A stretch of DNA of 7,532 nucleotides from assembly GCA_016295895.1 (NCBI GenBank), contig JAEDKI010000096.1, positions 1 through 7,532 of the forward strand, read 5' to 3'. Each line of letters opens with the position of its first letter. The first letter of the stretch is position 1. The notes under the pieces were generated by a model. It did not search any database. It worked only from the letters and a program-made list of their open reading frames with translations, and was not told where the DNA came from. The position numbers and the translations under genes are program-made. Source of the DNA: Clostridiaceae bacterium (GTDB lineage Bacteria > Bacillota > Clostridia > Oscillospirales > Acutalibacteraceae). Below are positions 1 through 5,836 of the stretch, one piece after another.

Positions 1-654
1 ACCGACACAGATGCCGCACTTATCAATGGGAGCGTTTGTGTACTTCTCGGTTTCAGAGCCCTTGCTGTTTCCGCCCTTAACATTGAGAACGATGGTGTAC
101 TGATTGCCGTTGGCTGTGCAGGTTGCGTTTGTAACATCAGCCTCGGTGAGAGTGCTCTTGCGGAGATAATGTCTCTTTGCGTCGCTGTCCCACTTGCCCT
201 TGGTTACGGTTTCGGTGTATTTGTTTTCTGCACCAACGCCCATGAATTTATAGACAAGACCCTTGAATGCTTTAAGAGCAACGCCTGCGTCAAGTTTTTC
301 GTTGTCTGTCATGCGCTCCTTATTAAAGCCTGCTTTTGCGTCAAATGCCGAATTAACGGCGTTGTTATAGACGGCAATGATTTCAGCCTTTGTTTCGGGA
401 GCCTTTTCAATCTTGGGAGCTGCTGTTGTGCCCTCGGTTGTGCTTGCGTCGGGAGCGGAAGCGTCGGCAGAAACAGGAACAGTCGGGTCAGATACAGCAT
501 CCGATGCGGGCTGTGTTTCAGCGTTTGCGGGAGCTTCGGTAACATCCAAAGCTTCGGTTGTGGTTGTGGTTTCTTCAGGGGTTTCGTTTTTGCCGCATGC
601 AGCAAAGCTGAATACGAGAACAGCGGCAATAAGCAGTGCGAGAATTTTTTTCAT
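1..654 (-). CDS. Secreted lipoprotein with Thr/Ala-rich linker, C-terminus cut by the window edge
   Basis: The first 218 codons are visible, open to the left edge with no stop. The protein starts at an ATG at 654, preceded by a strong AAAGGAG (668-662) seven bases upstream. Residues 1-20 form a type II signal peptide: a Lys-Lys N-terminus, a hydrophobic core and the lipobox FAAC with the lipidated Cys at 20, so it should be anchored on the outer face of the membrane. Residues 22-80 are a low-complexity Thr/Ala/Pro/Glu linker. A folded domain begins near residue 81 and carries Cys179 and a CGIC pair (Cys213, Cys216) close to the break. It resembles from memory a group of uncharacterised lipoproteins of gut Clostridia, but I cannot name a family or assign a function. 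It follows galT after 50 bases and may be its last operon partner or have its own promoter. Confidence 0.85.
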   Translation of the reverse strand, partial: MKKILALLIAAVLVFSFAACGKNETPEETTTTTEALDVTEAPANAETQPASDAVSDPTVPVSADASAPDASTTEGTTAAPKIEKAPETKAEIIAVYNNAVNSAFDAKAGFNKERMTDNEKLDAGVALKAFKGLVYKFMGVGAENKYTETVTKGKWDSDAKRHYLRKSTLTEADVTNATCTANGNQYTIVLNVKGGNSKGSETEKYTNAPIDKCGICVG

Positions 655-704
655 GGATTTTCTCCTTTCAATATTGAATACCTTTACGGTATCGGTTACG
701 GTTT
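655..704 (-). repeat. Short galT-lipoprotein spacer with two direct ACCGTAA repeats
   Basis: This is the largest gap in the window. On the minus strand the heptamer ACCGTAA occurs twice (702-696 and 690-684) with starts 12 bases apart. The second copy overlaps a weak 5-bp hairpin (ATACC/GGTAT with a 5-base loop, 678-692). There is no U-run after the hairpin, so it is not a convincing terminator. The repeats could be a regulator or RNA-protein contact site, or chance. Confidence 0.25.
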
Positions 705-2201
705 TTATCGTGTTTCAACGGAATTAATGAATCTTTCAAAGGCTTTCATGCCCTCGGAATCTCTCTTGAATACGCCTGCGTGTTCAAGAACCGTTGCAAA
801 CACCTTGCCGACCTCGGCTTTAAGAATATCCATAACATTTTCCGAATTTATTTCGCTGTATTCGGGAATGAATTTCTCGGCCCAATCGGCGTGCTTGGCG
901 GTTTCTTCGCTTGCCCTGAGGTCTTTGCCGCCGACTATCGCATCTGCGAGAGCTTCAAGCTCGGTTTTAAGTCTCGGGGGAAGAACGGCAAGACCCATAA
1001 CTTCTATAAGTCCTATATTTTCTTTTTTTATGTGATGAAGCTCCGCATGCGGATGATAAACGCCGAGCGGATGCTCCTCGGTGGTTATGTTGTTGCGAAG
1101 CACAAGGTCAAGCTCATAAGCGTCGCCTCTGCGCCTTGCAATGGGAGTTATCGTGTTGTGCGGTGTGCCGTCGGTTTCGGCAAAGATGTATGCACTCTCA
1201 TCGGTGTATGAACGCCAGGCGGTGAGAATCTTATCCGCAAGCTCTGCGAGCCTTTCGGGGCTTTCGGATTGAAGCCTGATTGTTGACATAGGCCATTTGA
1301 CTATGCCTGCTTTTATGTCATTGAAGCCTTTGAATTCAATTTCTTTTTCAATCGGCGCTCTTTCCATTGCAAATTCATATCTGCCGCCCTGAAAATGCTC
1401 GTGGCTCAGAATTGAGCCGCCGACGATGGGCAGATCGGCATTTGAGCCGATAAAATAGTGGGGGAACAGACCGACAAATTCAAGAAGCTTTGAAAATGCG
1501 GATTTGTCAATTTTCATCGGAGTGTGCGAACCGTTGAAAACGATGCAATGCTCGTTATAATAAACATAAGGAGAATACTGCATGAACCAATTTGAATTAT
1601 TTATTGTAATCGGAATAATTCTGTGGTTCTGTCTTGCAGGGAAATCAACTCTGCCTGCATAGCCCTCGCACTCTCTGCAAAGCTGGCATTTCGGATAGCC
1701 GGACTGCGGAGCGTTTTTGGCGGCGGCAATGGCTTTCGGGTCTTTTTCAGGCTTTGAAAGATTAACGGTTATATCAATAGTTCCGTAATTGCTGTCATAC
1801 TGCCACTTCAAAATTTTTGCGATTCTGTCACGGCGGATATAATTTGTGTCGCCGCTCAGAGCATAGTAATAATCCGTTGCCTTTTCAGGCGATTCGGCAT
1901 AGAGAGAGCTGAATTTTTCAATAACCTGCGACGGGCGGGGAGTGAGCGCACCCATAAGCGCCGTGTCAAACAAATCTCTGTATGTAATCGAATCCTCGAT
2001 TAATCCGTTTTCTGCGGCGTAGTCGCAGATTTTATCCAAAAGCTCGTGAAGTTCGCCTTTTGCTTCGGGGCAGGAAAAATCAATCGAATCCTTCTTGAGC
2101 AGATATAAAATGCTGTTTGTGCAATAAACACGGTCGGTTTCCTCAATAAGTCCGTGAGCAACGGCGTTGGAAATGAGCGCTTTGATATATGAATCTATCA
2201 T
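705..2201 (-). CDS. galT: Galactose-1-phosphate uridylyltransferase, class II (UDP-glucose--hexose-1-phosphate uridylyltransferase)
   Basis: This cytosolic Leloir-pathway enzyme exchanges galactose-1-phosphate with UDP-glucose to give UDP-galactose and glucose-1-phosphate. At 498 residues it has the usual length of the Firmicutes class II form, longer than the roughly 350-residue class I enzymes. The class II signature spans residues 256-273 (DLPIVGGSILSHEHFQGG), with the His-Glu-His at 267-269 as the likely catalytic region. A second conserved block in the C-terminal half holds HPH at 383-385, His389-His390 and IKKENIGLIEVMGLAVLPPR. Cys172, Cys175 and Cys178 form a CxxCxxC cluster that could bind metal; this is by analogy only. 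The ATG at 2201 has a weak AGCAGGG ribosome binding site seven bases upstream and lies 19 bases after the stop of the propeller-toroid gene, so it is probably co-transcribed. No galK or galE is visible in the window. Confidence 0.97.
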   Translation of the reverse strand: MIDSYIKALISNAVAHGLIEETDRVYCTNSILYLLKKDSIDFSCPEAKGELHELLDKICDYAAENGLIEDSITYRDLFDTALMGALTPRPSQVIEKFSSLYAESPEKATDYYYALSGDTNYIRRDRIAKILKWQYDSNYGTIDITVNLSKPEKDPKAIAAAKNAPQSGYPKCQLCRECEGYAGRVDFPARQNHRIIPITINNSNWFMQYSPYVYYNEHCIVFNGSHTPMKIDKSAFSKLLEFVGLFPHYFIGSNADLPIVGGSILSHEHFQGGRYEFAMERAPIEKEIEFKGFNDIKAGIVKWPMSTIRLQSESPERLAELADKILTAWRSYTDESAYIFAETDGTPHNTITPIARRRGDAYELDLVLRNNITTEEHPLGVYHPHAELHHIKKENIGLIEVMGLAVLPPRLKTELEALADAIVGGKDLRASEETAKHADWAEKFIPEYSEINSENVMDILKAEVGKVFATVLEHAGVFKRDSEGMKAFERFINSVETR

Positions 2202-2208
2202 TTTGAAT

Positions 2209-2215
2209 CCCTGCT
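2209..2215 (-). promoter_or_regulatory. Weak ribosome binding site of galT
   Basis: The minus strand reads AGCAGGG seven bases before the galT ATG. It is clearly weaker than the AGGAG sites of the neighbouring genes. This may limit GalT translation relative to its partners or make it depend on ribosomes finishing the upstream gene. Confidence 0.5.
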
Positions 2216-2220
2216 TTCAA

Positions 2221-4332
2221 TTATTGTTCATCGTCAATAAGTCCGTAGTATCTGCCGAACCAATAGGGGAGAAGATAGCAGCTCGGGCAGAGGGCAACCG
2301 AATCGTTTCCGCCCTCGTAGTCATAAGGATTCCTGTCATATTTGAACATCGGCTTTTCGTCAAGATCGAGCGGAATAAGAAGCTGTTTGTTGCCGCCCCA
2401 TTTTGCCTGCGCATCGTCAAAAACAAGATCCTTGCGCTTTGAATTATACATTCTTCTGTTGAGGAAGTCAATCGGAATGTCTCTGAGTGCTTTAACCGTA
2501 ATGTCAATGTCGCACGGCTCGTCTGTGAATGCGCCGTAAATCAGATTCCACAAACTGCTGTGTTCGGGTCTTTCATAATCCCAATGGTGCTTCATGCCCA
2601 TGAGCAGAAGTGACCTTACCATTTCGTCTTTTTCTATTCTGAGAATGGTTGAGGTGCACAGGAAGGCAAGATTATCGTCAATATGGGTAATTCTTGCGTC
2701 ATCCTTTTTGTGTTGAGCCGCATTTAGAATATAGTGTTCATCAATGGCAAGACGCATGAATTCTTTGCGGTATTTTTCATCACCCGTCATGTGATAAGCA
2801 ACATCAAGGAAAGTCAGAATTTCAAGCGAATTAACGCATTTTTCCCAAAGCCACATGCTGTTGCCGTTAAGCTCCGACGGAGCCCAGCAAGCCCATGTTG
2901 TCGGCAGACCGTCAATATCGCAGAGCCTGTAATTATGCTCAATCATGTGGTCAACAATGTCGGTGATTATTTCTCTGATGAATGCTTTTTCTTCCTCATC
3001 GGCGCAGAAATCATAATAGAGCGAGAAGCCGAAGAAGTGACCCGTCATTTCGTCGCTTGAGGTTTCGCCGAGCCATTCGCATTTGCCGTCGGGAGCCTTG
3101 TGCCATTCGCACCAGTCAACATTTTCTTCCGTTCCGACTCCGTAGTTGGGGTCGTCCTCAAATCGAACCGCTCTTGCGGTGAAGCCTTTTATTCCCGAAA
3201 CTTTTGTCAGAAAAGCGCAGGCTTTCATTGAACGCCTTGCAGCTTCAAGAACCTTTTCATCTTTTGTGACGGCATAGCAGTAGCAAAGCGCACCGAGATA
3301 TGTGTGAGTCCACAGACCGTCGTTGTCGCTGGTTCTCGTGGCACCGGTTGCAATGTCAAAATTCTCGATTCCTGTTTTGTCATTAATGAATCCGGGAGCT
3401 CTGACATAGTATTTTTCGGCAAGGTCAAAAGAATAATCGGCTTTTTCTCTGAGCGTCATTTCCTTTTCTGAAATTCTTGTAACTCCTGAATCCGTTGCCG
3501 TCCAGATGTCTGAGCCAACGGCAATTGCGGCGTTGACATTTTCTTCGCAGACCCAGCGGGTTGCAGGCAGATGCTTTGCAGCACCGTTTTTGATTATTAT
3601 CAGCCCTGCATCTGAACCGAGAATGATTCTTCCGTCATCGGAAAAATTGATGCTGTTGATTTTTTCTTCGGGCAGGCAGTTTATTTGCTCATGGCCGAAC
3701 CAGCCGCAGCGGTTGTCATATATGTAAAGTCCGTCGTCCGTTCCGAGCCAGAGGAATCCGAGCTTACAGTCAAATTTAACCGTGTTAATAACGGTTTCGG
3801 GCATGTCGGTGTGTTCGGGGTAAACGCATCTCCAATGCTTTCTCTTACCCGCAAAAATCGTCAGGCATCTGCCGTTGAAAGAAACGAGCCTTTCATCGTT
3901 GCAGGCAAGACCGAACGCAGGCAAATCGGTTTCAAAATGATAAACGAATTTGCCGTTTTCAAGCTTATAAAGAGCGCTTGCGGTAATGAGAAAAACGGTG
4001 TTTTTGCCGTCAATGCCGACAATTTCTTCCTCGAATCTCTGAAATTCGGAGATTTCGCCGTTAACGCTTGTGAAAAGAGTTTTACCCGAAGCAAAATAAA
4101 CAGTATCTTTTGAATCAACAGAAATTACGCTGACTTTGCCGCAGGCAAAAACGCCGAACCCGCCTTCGGGTTTGGTGAAGTTAAGGCCGCTTTCGGTTCC
4201 GATATAAACGGTTTTTTTGCTGTCGGCGGCGAGGCACAGAGCCTTGCTGTCGAGCAAACCGTTTGACGAATTGAAGTATTCGCAAAATCTTTGCGGATAT
4301 TTATGACTTGAATAATTGCCTTTTCTCTCCAT
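2221..4332 (-). CDS. Uncharacterised cytosolic beta-propeller / alpha-toroid (six-hairpin glycosidase-like) fusion protein
   Basis: This 703-residue protein has two parts. Residues about 28-290 are a beta-propeller made of two-component-regulator-type blades: recurring [VIL]-[YWIL]-x-[GA]-T-x-x-G-[LV] strands near 42, 78, 113, 194, 236 and 275, consistent with about seven blades. Residues about 290-700 are helical and Trp/Tyr rich, like an (alpha/alpha)-toroid. Notable toroid motifs are DNDGLW (336-341), WLGETSSDE (420-428), LNGNSMWLWEKC (488-499), HIDDN (550-554) and PEHSSLWN (589-596). Repeated acidic and His positions suggest a carbohydrate-active site, but the chemistry is not known. There is no signal peptide or membrane segment, and 23 cysteines argue for the cytosol. 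The ATG at 4332 follows AAGGAG by nine bases. Its position directly before galT suggests a sugar-related role. The C-terminal half resembles, from memory, uncharacterised proteins of other bacteria. I do not assign an enzyme name. Confidence 0.9.
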   Translation of the reverse strand: MERKGNYSSHKYPQRFCEYFNSSNGLLDSKALCLAADSKKTVYIGTESGLNFTKPEGGFGVFACGKVSVISVDSKDTVYFASGKTLFTSVNGEISEFQRFEEEIVGIDGKNTVFLITASALYKLENGKFVYHFETDLPAFGLACNDERLVSFNGRCLTIFAGKRKHWRCVYPEHTDMPETVINTVKFDCKLGFLWLGTDDGLYIYDNRCGWFGHEQINCLPEEKINSINFSDDGRIILGSDAGLIIIKNGAAKHLPATRWVCEENVNAAIAVGSDIWTATDSGVTRISEKEMTLREKADYSFDLAEKYYVRAPGFINDKTGIENFDIATGATRTSDNDGLWTHTYLGALCYCYAVTKDEKVLEAARRSMKACAFLTKVSGIKGFTARAVRFEDDPNYGVGTEENVDWCEWHKAPDGKCEWLGETSSDEMTGHFFGFSLYYDFCADEEEKAFIREIITDIVDHMIEHNYRLCDIDGLPTTWACWAPSELNGNSMWLWEKCVNSLEILTFLDVAYHMTGDEKYRKEFMRLAIDEHYILNAAQHKKDDARITHIDDNLAFLCTSTILRIEKDEMVRSLLLMGMKHHWDYERPEHSSLWNLIYGAFTDEPCDIDITVKALRDIPIDFLNRRMYNSKRKDLVFDDAQAKWGGNKQLLIPLDLDEKPMFKYDRNPYDYEGGNDSVALCPSCYLLPYWFGRYYGLIDDEQ

Positions 4333-4341
4333 TTTTATATT

Positions 4342-4348
4342 CTCCTTA
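4342..4348 (-). promoter_or_regulatory. Ribosome binding site of the propeller-toroid gene overlapping the upstream stop codon
   Basis: The minus strand reads TAAGGAG. The TAA is the stop of the lipoprotein gene and AAGGAG is the ribosome binding site of the next gene, nine bases before its ATG at 4332. Such overlap is typical of translational coupling and supports co-expression of the two genes. Confidence 0.8.
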
Positions 4349-5095
4349 TTGTACGGTTATTGAAGTCTGTGCGTAATTACCTGAATTTTTTTCTTTGATT
4401 ATTATCTTTCTTTCACCCGATTCGCACGAGTTACCGATTTTAAAAGTCCATGAGCAAACGCCTGAGCTGTCGGCTGTTTTGGCTTCAAGTCCGCTGTATG
4501 AGGCTGTTTTTTTATCCGACTCATAAAACTCAATGCTGTATTCCGCATCGGGAGCACCCATGATAATAACGGTTGCGGAATCGCCTCTGCCCACAGGGGA
4601 CGTCTTGGTGATAACGGAAACGCCGTTGCTTATTTCTTCAATTTTTGCCGAAGCGGATGCCGTGTCGGTTGGCTTTGAAGTCGTTTTTGCGGGCGTGTTA
4701 TCGGCTTTTGTGCCGTTAACCGTTGTTTTATTTTGCTTATCGGTCTTATTTTCGGTTTGGCGTTCGGTTGTTTTATCGTTATAGTAGTAATATGTATATG
4801 TGCCGTCCGAGCGAACGGATTCGGGCGGCGTTGAGCTGTTTGAATTTGCGGAAGAGGCTTTTGAGGTTGTCGCCGAGCTTTCTTTTTTGATGGCTTGCGA
4901 GCTGTTTTCGGCTTTCTCCGTCTCTGATACTGTCTCATTCTCTGAAACAAGTGCCGATCCGATATCAGACGAATCGGCTGATGAGACAGCGGTTTCGCTC
5001 GGTCTTTCACCCTTGCCGCCGCAGCCTGAAAAAGCTGTCAGGGCAATTGCGGCAACGAGCAAAATTGCTGAAAAAATTCCGATCTTGTTTTTCAA
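4346..5095 (-). CDS. Lipoprotein with Ser/Thr-rich linker and C-terminal Ig-like beta domain
   Basis: This is a 249-residue secreted lipoprotein. Residues 1-25 are a type II signal peptide ending in the lipobox FSGC, with Cys25 as the lipidation site followed by Gly-Gly-Lys. Residues 26-150 are a disordered Ser/Thr/Lys/Glu linker interrupted by an aromatic patch YTYYYYND (100-107). Residues about 152-249 form a beta-rich domain with the pattern RGDSATVIIMGAPDAEYSI, then a Gly-Leu-x-x-Lys-Thr-x-Asp turn, then CSWTFKIG. This resembles the small Ig-like modules at the C-termini of many Clostridia surface proteins, where the usual wording is ATVTIKGxPNTxY and VSWTWxVG. Cys214 and Cys224 could form a disulfide. 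The start is TTG at 5095, chosen because GAGGTGA lies six bases upstream and the signal peptide begins there. Likely role: binding or scaffolding at the cell surface; ligand unknown. Confidence 0.88.
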   Translation of the reverse strand: MKNKIGIFSAILLVAAIALTAFSGCGGKGERPSETAVSSADSSDIGSALVSENETVSETEKAENSSQAIKKESSATTSKASSANSNSSTPPESVRSDGTYTYYYYNDKTTERQTENKTDKQNKTTVNGTKADNTPAKTTSKPTDTASASAKIEEISNGVSVITKTSPVGRGDSATVIIMGAPDAEYSIEFYESDKKTASYSGLEAKTADSSGVCSWTFKIGNSCESGERKIIIKEKNSGNYAQTSITVQ

Positions 5096-5101
5096 CTGCT
5101 T

Positions 5102-5108
5102 TCACCTC
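5102..5108 (-). promoter_or_regulatory. Ribosome binding site that fixes the TTG start of the lipoprotein gene
   Basis: GAGGTGA on the minus strand lies six bases before the TTG at 5095. It overlaps the TGA stop of birA (5109-5107). No ATG precedes the signal peptide in frame at a sensible distance, so this site is the main support for a TTG start. The overlap suggests translation coupled to birA. Confidence 0.75.
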
Positions 5109-5811
5109 ACAGCTTTATGGATATTTCTCCCGAAGAAAGAATATCAATCGTGTCATCGGAACGGCGGACTACAAGGTTGCAAAAGCTGTTAACATCAATC
5201 GCAATGGCGGAATATTCCTTTCCGTTCTTTTCGTATTTGATATTTCTGTTCAATATAAACAGTCTGTTTTTATATTCGCTGAGCATAAGTTCGTTGTCGG
5301 GTTCATCAACATATTCAAGAATGAGTTTTGAAATCATTTCGGCAAATTCCGTTTTGCCGAGTTCAACATCAATGTGTATGTTTCCTGCAATATCAAGACT
5401 TTCGGGGAAATCGGCGGTTGTAACATTAATGCCGATACCGATTGCAACATATTCCTTGCCACCTTTTGAAAATTTTTCGGTAAGAATACCGCAGACCTTC
5501 TTTTTATCGATGAAAATATCGTTGACCCACTTGATTTCGGGAACACATCCGACAGATTCAAGAACAGAACAGACGGCAACAGCCGCCGCAGGTGTCAGAA
5601 GCTCGCATTCTTCATCGGGCGCAGGGAAAACAAGGGTCATGTAAAGCCCCGTATCCTTCGGAGAATAGAATGTTTTTCCGTGGCGTCCTCTGCCTGCCGT
5701 TTGCTCGTTGGCAATAATAAGAGACGGCATGGGCAGGGAAGCGACATTTTCCTTTGCATAAGTGTTGGTTGAAGGAACAGATTCAAAAATGACAGTATTG
5801 ATTTCAGACAT
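5107..5811 (-). CDS. birA: Biotin--[acetyl-CoA-carboxylase] ligase, group I (no DNA-binding domain)
   Basis: BirA activates biotin with ATP to biotinyl-5'-AMP and transfers it to a lysine of biotin carrier proteins such as AccB or decarboxylase subunits, in the cytosol. The protein has 234 residues. Visible family motifs are PSTN (13-16), the adenylate-binding loop GRGRHGK (40-46) followed by SP, KWVNDI (94-99), KVCGIL (105-110) with the lysine matching the catalytic Lys of the family, and GIGIN (125-129). A short beta-rich C-terminal domain follows from about residue 186. There is no N-terminal helix-turn-helix, so unlike E. coli BirA it should not act as a repressor. The ATG at 5811 is preceded by GAGGAG six bases upstream. 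A longer frame reaches back to 5958, but that part overlaps the peptidase gene and shows no BirA homology. The gap to the peptidase stop is 25 bases. Confidence 0.96.
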   Translation of the reverse strand: MSEINTVIFESVPSTNTYAKENVASLPMPSLIIANEQTAGRGRHGKTFYSPKDTGLYMTLVFPAPDEECELLTPAAAVAVCSVLESVGCVPEIKWVNDIFIDKKKVCGILTEKFSKGGKEYVAIGIGINVTTADFPESLDIAGNIHIDVELGKTEFAEMISKLILEYVDEPDNELMLSEYKNRLFILNRNIKYEKNGKEYSAIAIDVNSFCNLVVRRSDDTIDILSSGEISIKL

Positions 5812-5817
5812 ATTTTT

Positions 5818-5823
5818 CTCCTC
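5818..5823 (-). promoter_or_regulatory. Ribosome binding site that fixes the birA start
   Basis: GAGGAG on the minus strand, six bases before the ATG at 5811. It lies between the peptidase stop (5837) and birA and decides against the longer in-frame start at 5958. Confidence 0.85.
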
Positions 5824-5836
5824 TAACAATAAAGAA

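Noticed and set aside
678..692. Hairpin after galT as an intrinsic terminator
   Set aside because: The stem has only five AT-rich pairs and is not followed by a T-run on the transcribed strand.
660..760. Own sigma-70-type promoter for the left lipoprotein
   Set aside because: TTGAAA-like hexamers are present on the minus strand near the galT end, but none is followed at about 17 bases by a convincing TATAAT-like box.
169..1035. A long plus-strand open frame of 288 codons
   Set aside because: It lies antisense to the lipoprotein and the end of galT, is rich in Cys and Ser in a way typical of reverse-strand translation, has no ribosome binding site and no recognisable domain.
3685..4113. Plus-strand frame of 142 codons opposite the propeller domain
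   Set aside because: It is a shadow of the repeat-rich propeller coding sequence and shows no independent start signal or family resemblance.
5117..5644. Plus-strand open frame of 175 codons opposite birA
   Set aside because: It is fully antisense to a gene with clear family motifs, and no ribosome binding site or domain supports it.
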